Shown: positions 25,701 to 35,782, counted from the stretch's first letter. The stretch is 64,000 nt of DNA from Macrostomum hystrix (GCA_950097015.1 CATNEN010000001.1:14253001-14317000); one strand, 5' to 3'. Numbers and translations: made by a program. Notes: generated from the letters alone by a model not told the origin.

Positions 25701-27057
25701 ACAATAGGTTTTGGTAATGGGACAGTAGGTTTTGGTCATGGGACAGTAGGTTTTGGTCATGGGACAGTTGGTTTTGGTCACGGGACAGTAGGTTTTGGTC
25801 ATGGGACAGTAGGTTTTGGTCACGGGACAGTAGTTTTTGGTCATGGGACAGTAGGTTTTGATCATGGGACAGTAGGTTTTGGTCAAGGGACAGTAGGTTT
25901 TGGTCATAGGACAGTAGGTTTTGGTCATGGGACAGTAGGTTTTGGTCATGGGACAGTAGGTTTTGGTCATGGGACAGTAGGTTTTGATCATGGGACAGTT
26001 GGTTTTGGTCACGGGACAGTAGGTTTTGGTCACAGGACAGTAGTTTTTGGTCATGGGACGGTAGGTTTTGATCATGGGACAGTTGGTTTTGGTCACGGGA
26101 CAGTAGGTTTTGGTCATGGGACAGTAGTTTTTGGTCATGGGACAGTAGGTTTTGGTCATAGGACAGTAGTTTTTGGTCATGGGACAGTAGGTTTTGGTCA
26201 TGGGACAGTAGGTTTTTGTCAAGGGACAGTAGGTTTTGGTCATGGGACAGTAGGTTTTGGTCATGGGACAGTAGGTTTTGGTCATGGGACAGTAGGTTTT
26301 TGTCAAGGGACAGAGGTCACTGAAGCTGCCTTTCTTGTAGACAGTGTCAGTGAGTTAGTTGCCTTTTATTTCTTTGAACTGAAATTTCTGAAGTACAAAT
26401 CGGGTTCAATCAGATTTTTGCCTTCGAAACAAGGTGAGATTTCACGAGAACTCAGCCACGGCGATGCTCGACTGTCTGGACGAGACTCTGCACATCATGA
26501 AGTCTAAAAAGCAACAGCAGCATTCGTTCGTGCTTCAATCTCAACAGTCCGCGACAAGCATACTAGCTCCTACTCAGCGGCTAATTAAGGACGCGACCTA
26601 CAAGCGGTCAAGATCCCTGGACGGACTGGGAGATGGACCTTCAGCTGCTAGTTCGACAGTCTCGATCCAGCCCAACTGCACCGAGCAGCCCAAAGAGCGT
26701 CGAGAGCTCGACAATTATCTGATGCTGGCGCTGATGATTCTCAGCAGGCGAAGGTTGAGCGTGAGCAGTCTGCTTGAGGACTGGCAGCAGGTCCAGATGC
26801 TTACAATCGGTCAGCAGCAGCAGCAGCCACTGTCAAGCGCCGCCCTGTTTGAGAAGCAAATCGAAATTCTGAGCTCATTGCTGGAAAATTCGGTTCAATC
26901 TAAGGGCGCTTCTCAGCCGATGGTGATTCCGAAGCCGTGGCAGGCGATTGCCCGGCTACTATGCCCAGCCGAGTTTCCGCTCAAACCAGTTGAAACTCGT
27001 TGGGACCGCATCGACGCTTTTCTATCTGAGAGCCTGAAGACTTTGGACACTTTATGA
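19796..27057 (+). CDS. DSTYK-like protein: P-loop GTPase-like domain plus degenerate kinase-like domain
   Basis: Six exons: 19796-19817, 21199-22067, 23053-23682, 23758-24213, 24457-25158, 26434-27057 (1100 residues). Exon 1 and its join, and the AAG acceptor before 26434, are tentative; the rest join in phase 0 at GT-AG borders. Residues 150-158 read GGPSSGKSS (Walker A/G1), followed by LINRLLGEDVMPIGIG. NKVD at 319-322 resembles G4, followed by an acidic insert. At the G3 position there is VEVPSDC rather than DxxG. Helical residues about 400-740 include FEWKATVAKNF, resembling the segment before the kinase of DSTYK (dusty). A G-loop-like GSGRLG lies at 752-757, but no HRD or DFG follows. 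Domain order and scattered identities support DSTYK. A mitofusin- or dynamin-like GTPase is the alternative. Introns 1 and 5 hold reverse-complementary satellites and intron 2 a SINE. Confidence 0.6.
19891..21060. repeat. 21-bp satellite array (T6), same family as T4, in DSTYK-like intron 1
   Basis: About 55 units of cctactgttccatgaccaga type, with cataaccagaac and cccgtgaccaaaac variants, arranged in blocks of about 230 bp that end in acagtccaaggaccaaaatc. Same orientation as T4, opposite to the array at 25203-26314. Confidence 0.96.
22374..22981 (+). mobile_element. 5'-truncated SINE (family 1) with internal insert and 14-bp target duplication
   Basis: Flanked by identical aaggcctggttctt at 22360-22373 and 22982-22995, a target-site duplication. 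The left part is the family 1 body (cgattccgcagcgaggc through aaagtcagggcaggtgtaca). The right part is the family tail (tgtcaccaaagggtgtgcta, cccgcagccctcctgcaa) ending in an (ATT)n tract. About 330 bp of unrelated sequence (22585-22910) separates the halves. It lies in intron 2 of the DSTYK-like gene. Confidence 0.85.
24232..24398. repeat. 16-bp minisatellite (T7) in DSTYK-like intron 4
   Basis: Ten or so copies of ttcagtttaacaaaga in intron 24214-24456, starting within 20 bp of the donor at 24214. Confidence 0.93.
25203..26314. repeat. 21-bp satellite array (T8), reverse complement of T4/T6, in DSTYK-like intron 5
   Basis: About 53 units of ggttttggtcatgggacagt plus one base, with ggtctcggg and ggtcacggg variants. 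The reverse complement is ctactgtcccatgaccaaaa, the T4/T6 unit. The array begins 44 bp after the splice donor at 25159. Confidence 0.97.
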
Positions 27058-27249
27058 AATTGAAAGCTGTGTTAGCGAACTGTGCTACTGACATTAGCAA
27101 GTGAAGACTTCCAACTGTGAGATTCATAATTTTCATCTATTTTATTATTGATTTAGTGTTTCCATCAGTTCTGAGAACAAGTATTTATTTATTCAAGTTT
27201 TGGAATGAATTTCGATTCAGATCAACTTTCAGTATTCAATCGCATAATG

Positions 27250-27694
27250 CAGAGGTCGGCAAAATTACTAGCTGGCAGGCCAAAGGGAGAACCTAAAAGA
27301 CGACAGCGGGCCGCATTGACTGTTGAAATCTATAACAGGGGAGAGATGAGACAACAGGAGAGATGAGATACGGAAGAGATGAGACAGGAGAGATAAGACA
27401 TGGGAGATGAGACAGGGGAGATGAGGCAGGAGAGATGAGACAGCAGAGAGATGAGACACGGGAGAGACGAGACACGGGAGAGATGAGACACGGGAGAGAT
27501 GAGACACGGGAGAGACGAGACACGGGAGAGATGAGACACGGGAGAGATGAGATACGGAAGAGATGAGACACGGGAGAGATGAGACAGGGGAAAGATTAGA
27601 CAGGATACTGTAGGTCTGTAAGGGGCAACGGGTCGGGATTCGGGAGTTTCGAGGGCCGCATCTGGCCCGCGGGCCGGAGTTTGCCGACCCCCTG
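27250..27694. mobile_element. hAT-like MITE with internal minisatellite, copy 2
   Basis: Terminal inverted repeats: left cagaggtcggcaaaa (27250-27264), right tttgccgaccccctg (27680-27694). Sub-terminal sequence contains agcgggccgcattgactgt on the left and ggcccgcgggccggag on the right. The interior (about 27340-27600) is a purine-rich repeat, gagatgagacacgg. No transposase is present. A clean 8-bp target duplication is not visible. It lies just 3' of the DSTYK-like gene. Confidence 0.75.
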
Positions 27695-27850
27695 GCTATG
27701 CTCTTTACTGTTTTAGAGATTCTGTACACTTTGTCAAGAATTGTCTTTAAAAACAAAATCGGTTATTTTTCTATGAAACTGCTGCCTTAGAGGTGATTGT
27801 TGTACACAGGAAACATCACAATTAAATTGTTGTTACTTAAAAATAAAGTA

Positions 27851-28957
27851 CGAGGGCTATCCCAAAAACAAGTTTCGCTGCATTATAAACTTTCTTAAGT
27901 ACATTTTTGGCAAACGCGGTTAGTCATTCCTGAATCTATATGTCTATGGCAAAAGGCACCAAAAGTTTTAAAGCAAATGCAGTCTCACAAGCTGCAGGGC
28001 ATCAAGTTAAACACAGCTTCGTTTGCGAAGATGGCCACTTCGGCTTCGTTCACACGATACGACGTCAGAAACATGATCAAGTTTTCAGTTTTGGCTGGCA
28101 AATCAACATCAGGGATTCATGAAGAGCTTGGACAAGTTCTGAAAGATGATGCTCCATCAATTCAAACGGTTCGGAAATGGGTCCGTGAAGTTCAAGGAGG
28201 CAGGCTGTCGATGGAAGACAAGAGGCGGTCTGGAAGGCCAAGAACAGCCACCACTGATGCAAATGCAGAGCGTGTCAAAGCTGCAGTCACTGTTGACAGC
28301 AGATTGACTTGCAATGAGATCGAGGACCTCCTGGACAATCCTCAGTGGCTTCCAAGGGGATCAGCGAGTCCTGAGAAGGTTCAACGGAAGCAGAGCTCCT
28401 TGAAGGTGATGCACATAGTCTTCTTTGACATCCATGGTGTCCTGGTGAACTGGCCAGTGCCAATCGGCACCGAGGTGAATGCAGAATATTACCGATGGGA
28501 ACTGCAAGAAAAATTGAGGCCAGACATCAGGAAAAAGCGGCCTGGTTTGCTGGAGAGAGGCGTGATTTTTCACCACGACAACGCACCTGTGCACCGCGCC
28601 AGAAGAGTGGAGGAGCTCCTGGAGTCCTGGAACTGGGAGGTCCTGGCACAGCCACGCTATTCACCTGATTTGGCTCCAGCGAACTTCTATATATTTCCCA
28701 GAGCCTTCGTGGACAACGTTTTGCCTCTGTGGAGCAGATAAACAACAATGCTTCATCAGCTTTGCGGCATCTGGCCACCGGCGGCTGCGATGCTGCCTTT
28801 CAAGCGTGGGTACGGCGCTGGCAAAAGTGCGTGGACCTTGGCGGCAAATTTGTGGAGTAACTATGACCTGTTTTGACTACTGTTAAAGTTCTAAGACTTT
28901 CCTTCCAACTGTTCGCTTTTTATTGTTGACCGAAACTTACTTTTGGGATAGCCCTCG
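27851..28957 (+). mobile_element. mariner (IS630-Tc1-mariner) transposon copy
   Basis: The inverted ends begin cgagggctatcccaaaa on the left and, as complement, on the right (ttttgggatagccctcg). TA flanks both ends (27849-27850 and 28958-28959), the expected duplication for this superfamily. The 1107-bp length is somewhat short for an autonomous copy, in line with the deleted transposase inside. Confidence 0.95.
27977..28859 (+). pseudogene. mariner transposase remnant, internally deleted
   Basis: The N-terminal HTH region is recognisable (KSTSGIHEELGQVL, PSIQTVRKWVREVQGG, RRSGRPRT), as are LTCNEIEDLLD and the catalytic-core pieces VFFDIHGVLVNWPVP, HHDNAPVHRAR and YSPDLAPANFYIFP. The segment holding the first catalytic Asp is deleted between DLLDNPQWLPRG and ASPEKV. 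The third catalytic position reads ANF rather than the usual D, and a frame change before 28741 separates the C-terminal piece RRWQKCVDLGGKF. It cannot encode an active DD34D transposase. Confidence 0.92.
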
Positions 28958-28959
28958 TA

Positions 28960-29807
28960 GTGTCATGCACTGAATTTCATTTTGTATGCAAACAAAAAAA
29001 TACTTATTAAACCCGTTCTTTGTCAATTTATCGATTTAGTCCAGATCTAGTGGGCTCGGAGTCAATCACAGCACATCTATCTAGTTGGATATCATCTAGA
29101 TTGGCATATTGAATGTCTAGCAGATCAGCAAGGTTCTTCTGTAAGAATGCTTCAATTATGCAGTCAATGATTCTGCCCAATCAAGCAATCAGAATGCAGC
29201 AAAAGTTTGTTAGCCAATAGAAAAGCAAGGTGTTTTGTTTTTGAAGCTTCGGGCAATATTCTTAACTGCGGAAGAAAGCATTCGCAAGCTCCATATTTTT
29301 ACACAGCGAATTCTCCATGCCAACGGTAGAGTAGAAGCATTGTGGCCGTTTAATAAAACAATCATTATTGAAAGCAGTAATGAAATTTTTCAGTCTATTT
29401 CATCAGCTGTGGTGTCGGCTTGCTTTGCTGCTTATGCTGATGCAACAGAGTCAGTTCTGCTGCGGCATTCAATGGCTGTGAGTGGTCTGTGTTTGATTCT
29501 ATTATGCTTGCGGAATCTTTTGTCTATGGCCCTATCGTGTCACGCGGTGTGTATTTCTTTTAAATGACTGTGCTAGGCGTAATTTGGGTACCCAAATTTT
29601 TTTGGCTTGCTGTTCTATGGTAAAAACTGAAGACTTTCAACCCGGAAAGCCATAAATCATGAAAGTGTCAAGTTGATAGTGTACTTTGAACAAGAAGGAA
29701 AATTATGTGTATTTTATTTATGTGAAACGATCTGGCTACAGAAGTTTAGAAGCTTACTAAGATGAATCATTCTGTAGAGTTGCACAGAGCATGACAAATT
29801 GAAGGGG
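28960..29807. other. Non-coding spacer
   Basis: A 110-codon open frame near 29235-29567 shows no recognisable domain or splice context. Nothing else is visible. Confidence 0.4.
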
Positions 29808-30094
29808 AGCTGCTAAAGCGTTTGCCACTCGCACCAAGGTCCCTGAGCTCGATTCCGCGGCGAGGCAAGATTCATTTGGGGCGCAGCCGCGGAGAGAAGG
29901 CTTGGGGGCTTGTCGTGCAATTTACGCCCGTTAGGTCCAACCTCCAAGGCACAGTGAAGTGTACAGTACCAGACGACGAGAAAGTCAGGGCAGATGTACA
30001 CACCTGTGTGAGTGTGTGCCTGCGTAAGGTATCTGTGTGCGTGTGTGCTCAGGAGTCAGCGAAATGGGCAGAATTGCCTCCTCATCGGCAGCTT
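29808..30094 (+). mobile_element. tRNA-derived SINE, family 1
   Basis: Begins with the tRNA-like head (gctaaagcgtttgccactcg, B-box gagctcgattccg) and runs through the whole body to gcagaattgcctcctc. A short inverted piece of the same head (gcggaatcgagctctgg) follows at 30095-30160. Confidence 0.87.
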
Positions 30095-30160
30095 TTGAAT
30101 TGAGCTCACCGCGGAATCGAGCTCTGGACCCTTGGCGAATACGTTAAAAGCAATGCCAGT

Positions 30161-30929
30161 TAAGGACAAGAAAAGAAATAGACTGGGAATAAAATATACA
30201 CGACGAAAACATGAGGCGACGCTGTTGGCAACGCCGACCAATGTAATGTTTTAGAAGGCTGGAATTAATATCATTATACGACAGACCGAATAGTTGGAAC
30301 CCAGCCATCGCTGACTGTTATTTACAGCGTCGGATCGACCAGCCCCCCAAATTAGCCTGCTCCCTCTGTCTCTCAGTTTTATTGGTAGCCTTTTGTTGTC
30401 AGGGCGACAAAGACAAGGACGGAGGACCCTCGGGTTTGGTTGCAAAGGCCGAGATTTAATGACCAGCCAGTAGAGAGTGGCCTCTTATGGAATGGTCACA
30501 ATGGTCATAAAGGCGGGACACTTACACAAGCTCTGGGCAATACAGCCTAGTCTGTGTGTCCAATATTTTGGCCCCGCCGCCCTAGCTACATTGAGGCTTT
30601 TGATCTCTGGCTGAAGCATTAAAAATTTTGATTTACAATCCAAATTTAATACACGCGGACGCTTTCAAAGCATCGCCGGTTGAGGCAGTACCCATGCAGT
30701 TGCCGCATTGCTTCCCGTTTTAAAGGTCTAAAGGTTTTCTAATTGACCGGTTGACTACTGAAGGCGGACGAAACTATTTACAAGCGTTTCTGTTAACGCA
30801 TGTGTACAGTCTGGCTGTCTGGCTGTACTAAAATAATGTCTAGAATGGCGGTTAAAAACTTTTTAGTTAGTGCAACTGTCCTTTCTTTAAGAAAGGTTTG
30901 CTTTAGCTATAATAACTATTATAATTACA
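30161..30929. other. Spacer 5' of the Wnt exons
   Basis: No array seen. The Wnt gene's first (signal-peptide) exon should lie here or further upstream but could not be identified by phase and splice site. Confidence 0.35.
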
Positions 30930-31205
30930 GGAGTGCTGCAATCAACTGCACATCATTTGGTGACAGTCAGTATTTCACTGGCTCCTAAACACACACACAC
31001 AGGTGTGTACATCTGGCCTGACTTTCTCATCGTTAGGCAGTGCACACTGCCACTGTGCCTTGGGGGTTGGGCCTCAAGGGCGTAAATTGCACGACAAGCC
31101 CCTAAGCTTTCTCTCCGTGGCTGCGCCCCAAATGAATGTGGCCTCGCCGCGGAATCGAGCTCAGGGAGCTTGGCGCGAGAGGCAAACGCGTTAGACCGCT
31201 CGGTT
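30930..31205 (-). mobile_element. tRNA-derived SINE, family 1, just before Wnt exon
   Basis: Complement of the SINE body, with the tail side at ctgcacatcatttggtgaca and the head at ggaatcgagctcagggagct and gcaaacgcgttagaccgct. Part of the tail region is deleted. It ends about 50 bp before the first recognised Wnt exon. Confidence 0.85.
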
Positions 31206-31258
31206 AGCCTTACAAAAGCAGCAAGCAAATATTGCAATGAATATCGACCATTCTGCAG

Positions 31259-34200
31259 CGGTCTCAAAAACTACACCGAGCTTACTGAAGGTCGGCTGCA
31301 AGCGAGTTTTTTCTGCAGCCGGATGCTGCAGCTGCAAGTGTTCAACAAGAGGCAGTTCAAATTCTGCAAAAGAGTCGCCGTGGTCCAAGCTGACACAGGC
31401 GCTGTCACCGCTCTGATCAAATCAGCTCACAGGACTGTCGACGAGTGCCAGAAATACTTTAAACACTTCAGATGGGACTGCAGCGTGCTCAGGCATGTGC
31501 CAGAGCTGGCGCCGGAGCTCAAGTCCTGTGAGTCCATGTTCTACTGCGCGGTTGGGACACGAAAATTGTGTGTCATGGGGTCATTGAGTCATGGCGTCAT
31601 TGGGCCATGGGTCATTGGGTCATGGGGTCATGGGTTTAGCATGGTCGTGTGGATCATCAGGTCATAGGTTCATGTAGGCTTGTAGGGTCATATGGTGACG
31701 GGTTCATGTGCGCCATGGGGGTCGTATAATATTAGCAATTGCAGTAGGGCTGCGGGCAATAGCACATCATTTGGTGACACTAGACCCGCAGCTAGCGAGG
31801 AGGCAGTTCCGCCTATTTCGCTGACTCCTGAGCACACGAGTCCTGTAGACACACACTCACACAGGTGTGTACATCTGCCCGGACTTTCTCATCGTCAGGC
31901 AGTGTACACTCTCACTGTGCCTTGGAGTTTGGCCCTCAAGGGCGCAAATTGCACGACAAGCCCCCACCAAGCCTTCTCTCCGCGGCTGCGCCCAAATGAA
32001 TGTGGCCTCGCCACGGAATCGAGCTCAGGGACCTTGGCGCGAGAGTCAGACGTGTTAACCGCTTTGCCACTGACCCCTATGTGGGTCATATAGAAGTGTG
32101 GGTGAAATGGGTCGCAGGGTCATGGTAATATTGGGTCAGATGGCTAATGGGGTCATAGGGTGGGTCTTGGTACCATAGACTATGGATGTTTCCAACCACC
32201 GCAGTGACAGCCGAGCAGGCGCTAGTCCACGCACTCGCGGGCCTCACCCTGTCGACCACCTTCGCCGAGGAGTGCTCTAGGGGCTCCGTGCGCCGATGCG
32301 GCTGCGGTCGCGAGCCTTCTTGGCTGGCTCTGGAGAGCCCAGAGTCGCGATTCAAGTTCGAAGGGTGCCACACGAACATTCGCATGGGCCAAAGACTGGC
32401 TAGCAAATTTCTGGCCGCACCAGCAGCGAGAAATCGACGTCGCAGAAATCGAATCAGCGCCGGTAGTCGCGGCGGATTTCGCCAATTCGTTCGCATGATC
32501 AACGCCTACAACTACAAAGTCGGTATCAATATGTCGCGACTGAGCGAAACTGTGAGCTGCATGTGCCACGGCTCGAGCGTTTCTTGCACAATACGCACCT
32601 GTCACAAGGTGCTGCACGGGCAGAAGCATGTTCGGCGGCTCGCGCTCTTTAGACGGTACAACAAAAATCCCATGGATGCTCTGATGGAGATGTACGACAA
32701 GGTGTGATTTGATGGCGCCGTTTTTAGGGGTTTGCGACAAAATCCCATTTAGATGGCTTAATATATTTCGAAAAATCACATTACGAATATAGGATCCCAT
32801 TCTGATTTTTAAAAATCCCATTTTTAATTTAGGATCTTATTCTGATTTTTTTAGAATCCAATTCCAAACTAAAAATCCCATTACAAATTAAAGATCCCAA
32901 TCCTCATTTCAAATCTTATTCCTAATTTTTTAAATCCCATATCGAGTTCAAGGTCCCAATCGGAACTTGAAAAAGTCCCATTCACAACTCCTGCTCAGTA
33001 AAGGTCACCGTTTCTCCTTGCAGAAGCTGCGCAAGACAGTCTACTCAGAGAGTGGCTACATGGGTTACGAGGAGCCCTGCAGTCGGGAGGATCGAGTTTC
33101 GAACCCACTGCGAGCGGAGCCGAAATGCGAAACCTTTAAAGTGGTATCCGGCCTGCCAAAACAGATGGACTCGCTACTGTTTCACGAACATTCGCTGGAC
33201 TATTGCCACATGAGGGAGGGCAGGTTTCCTGGAACTCAGAACAGGTGCGACACGACCCGTTGGATGGTGCTTAGGGATTCTAGGTTTTTGGGATCTGAAA
33301 ATCTGTTATTTGAAAAATTAGGGTCTCATAAGGGTCATTTGGTTGTGGAGTCGTATGGTCATAAGGGTCATTTGATCATGGAGTCGTATGGTCATTAGGG
33401 CCATTTGGTCATGGAGTCGTATGGTCATAAGGGTCATTTGATCATGGAGTCGTATGGTCATAAGGGTCATTTGATCATGGAGTCGTATGGTCATAAGGGT
33501 CATTTGGTTGTGGAGTCGTATGGTCCTAAGGGTCATTTGGTTGTGGAGTCGTATGGTCATAAGGGTAATTTGATCATGGAGTCGTATGGTCATAAGGGTA
33601 ATTTGATCATGGAGTCGTATGGTCATTAGGGCCATTTGGTCATGGAGTCGTATGGTCATAAGGGTCATTTGATCATGGAGTCGTATGGTCATAAGGGTCA
33701 TTTGATCATGGAGTCGTATGGTCATTAGGGCCATTTGGTCATGGAGTCGTATGGTCCTAAGGGTCATTTGGTTGTGGAGTCGTATGGTCATAAGGGTAAT
33801 TTGATCATGGAGTCGTATGGTCATTAGGGCCATTTGGTCATGAACTCGTGCCGTCATTAGTGTAATGTGGTCATGGAGTTGTATTTTCATTAGTGTCATT
33901 TGATCATTGTTATTAGGTCATAGAGTCTAAAATAGGGATTTGTGGTCATGGTTAGTTAGATCATTGGGTTTATGGTATTTTAGATTTTTTTAGTAAAATA
34001 TTTTTCTTCCTAGCCGAACTACCATCAGATAAATCAAATTCCCAGATAGGAAGAATCTTCGAAAAGAACATAATTTGAAATTTATGAATTTGTGCAACCC
34101 AGTCATTTCATTCATCAAGATCGTAACACAGCTCAATAAATTTCTACCGGCCCTCCTATTTTTCTAACGCAACCAAATTTATGCGAAATTCGCTTACCTG

Positions 34201-35429
34201 TTTCATACTCATTTACTAATTGGATGGGACCACTGTCTGCTTGCGCTGTGATTTTCTAGCAGCCAAGGCTAGCCATTGTCGGGTGGGCCTGACAGCATGG
34301 TTTATTGGCTGTCTGGTCTGCAGCCAGCCATTACCAACACCTGCTCTAACCTTAATTAGGGATATTTTGAAAGCACCAGCAACTGAGGCTGCTGGGTTGA
34401 TGTTCTTGTCGGGTTTGATTTAGGGAATATCTTGCTTAATAATGGCACTTAACATTTACTAGAATATAGCTAACAACTTGCTTAACTCATCTATGCTCCC
34501 TGCATTCACTCCATAGATCTGCTCCCTACATCTAATCCCTACATCTACTCCCTATATCTACTCCCTACATATAATTTATACATCCAATCCCTAAGTCCAC
34601 TTCCAACATCCAATCCCAACGTCCACTATCTATATCTACTCTCTACATCCAAGCCCTACATCTACATCCCTACAACCACTCCCTACATCTACTCCCTAGA
34701 TCAACTCCCTACATCTACTCCCTAGAACCACTCCCTACATCTAATCCCTCGAACCACTCCCTACATCTACTCCCTAGAACCACTCCCTACATCTACTCCC
34801 TAGAACCACTCCCTACATCTACTCCCTAGAACCACTCCCTACTCCCTAGAACCACTCCCTACATTTACTCCCTAGAACCACTCCCTACATCTACTCCCTA
34901 GATCAACTCCCTACATCTACTCCCTAGAACCACTCCCTACATCTACTCCCTAGATCAACTCCCTACATCTACTCCCTAGATCAACTCCCTACATTTACTC
35001 CCTAGAACCACTCCCTACATCTACTCCCTAGATCAACTCCCTACATCTACTCCCTAGAACCACTCCCTACATCTACTCCCTAGAACCACTCCCTACATCT
35101 ACTCCCTACATCCGCTCCCTACATCTACTCCCTACATCTACATTCCTAAAACCACTCCTTCATCCGCTCCCTACATCTCCGCCCCGCGTAGGGAGTGCCT
35201 CCCGGACGGCAGCCCTGCAGCGCAGAGCATCATGCAGAGCCACGGGGCCGGTCAGAAGCGCCGCGAAATAGTATGCAGCGTGATGTGCTGCGGCAGACCC
35301 TACCGCAATGTGACAGAGACTCACGTTGGGACGCACGACGAATGCAAGGCATCATCATGCAGGCTGCAGTACAATCCCTTCGAAGTGGTCTGCGAGGCCT
35401 GCCAGCTAAACAAGTCTTACTGCACATGA
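31259..35429 (+). CDS. Wnt ligand, divergent; 5' signal-peptide exon not found
   Basis: Secreted lipid-modified Frizzled ligand. Exons 31259-31527, 32205-32701, 33024-33244, 35192-35429 join in phase. The first may instead begin at 31319. Landmarks in order: RQFKFCKR, DECQKYFKHFRWDCSV (the ECQ..F..RWNC segment), TAEQALVHALA, CSRGSVRRCGCGR, FEGCHTNIRMGQRLASKF, CMCHGSSVSCTIRTCHKVL, HSLDYCHMREGRFPGTQNR, then ECLPDG and the C-terminal Cys block VCSVMCCGRPY...C...C ending SYCT. The acylation motif normally CHGVSGSC reads CHGSSVSC, keeping the acyl-acceptor Ser position. There is an Arg-rich insert after KFLAAPAARN and a long Cys-poor linker at the start of exon 33024. At about 407 residues without a signal peptide it is longer than most Wnts. 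Introns carry a SINE and minisatellites. The subfamily was not resolved. Confidence 0.95.
31560..31716. repeat. Degenerate gggtcat-rich repeat in Wnt intron
   Basis: Short irregular repeats of gggtcatggg and gggtcattg. More of the same follow the SINE at 32090-32165. They resemble the gggtcat core of the 33-bp array at 33305-33900. Confidence 0.7.
31729..32082 (-). mobile_element. tRNA-derived SINE, family 1, near full length, in Wnt intron
   Basis: The best reference copy. As complement: A-box tggcaaagcgg, B-box gagctcgattccg, body, ctcaggagtcagcgaaatag, tgtcaccaaatgatgtgct, cccgcagccctactgcaa and an AT-rich tail. Imperfect flanking repeats gggtcgtata and gggtcatata may be the target duplication. 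Confidence 0.9.
32720..32990. repeat. Degenerate aaatcccat repeats in Wnt intron 32702-33023
   Basis: Loose 25-30-bp repeats around aaatcccatt, with spacers such as tctgattttt and aatttaggat. They are too diverged for a fixed unit. Confidence 0.6.
33305..33900. repeat. 33-bp minisatellite (T10) in last Wnt intron
   Basis: About 18 units of 33 bp with segments ggtcataagggtcatttg, atcatggagtcgtat. 33 is a multiple of 3, so long spurious open frames occur on both strands. Confidence 0.95.
34500..35175. repeat. 26-bp pyrimidine-rich minisatellite (T11) ending at Wnt acceptor
   Basis: Units combine ctccctacatcta and ctccctagaacca (13+13 bp). The array runs to about 15 bp before the acceptor gcgtag at 35186-35191, so its last units serve as the polypyrimidine tract of the final Wnt intron. 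Confidence 0.95.
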
Positions 35430-35543
35430 TCCTGCAGCACATGATCCTGCAGCACATGATCCTGCAGCACATGATCCTTCTGCACATAATCCTACAGCAA
35501 ATGATCATAAAATACATGATCCTACTTAAACATGATCCTGCAG
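35424..35543. repeat. 15-bp minisatellite (T12) overlapping the Wnt stop codon
   Basis: About eight copies of acatgatcctgcagc. The first copy contains the Wnt TGA (35427-35429), and each later unit repeats an in-frame TGA. The preceding coding bases tcttactgc resemble the unit half tcctgcagc. Confidence 0.9.
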
Positions 35544-35659
35544 CCACAGATTCTTAGTAGATCACACCCGCATCCATTGTAAATTATTTTGAACTAATAA
35601 TTCATTGACAATCCACCTCATTGCAGCAAAGACGCTAAGAAACCCATTTTTGCTAGCAG

Positions 35660-35660
<1 letters not shown>

Positions 35661-35730
<70 letters not shown>

Positions 35731-35743
35731 GTCTGTCTGTCTA

Positions 35744-35782
<39 letters not shown>

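Noticed and set aside
27242-27702. 8-bp target duplication around the hAT-like MITE
   Set aside because: gcataatg and gctatgct do not match well enough. Classification rests only on the termini.
29235-29567. 110-codon open frame
   Set aside because: No recognised domain, weak start, no splice context. Likely chance in AT-rich DNA.
30839-30898. Possible Wnt signal-peptide exon (MSRMAVKNFLVSATVLSL then a donor-like aaggtttgc)
   Set aside because: Hydrophobic and well placed, but the donor leaves phase 0 while the next exon needs phase 2. The match is too short to accept.
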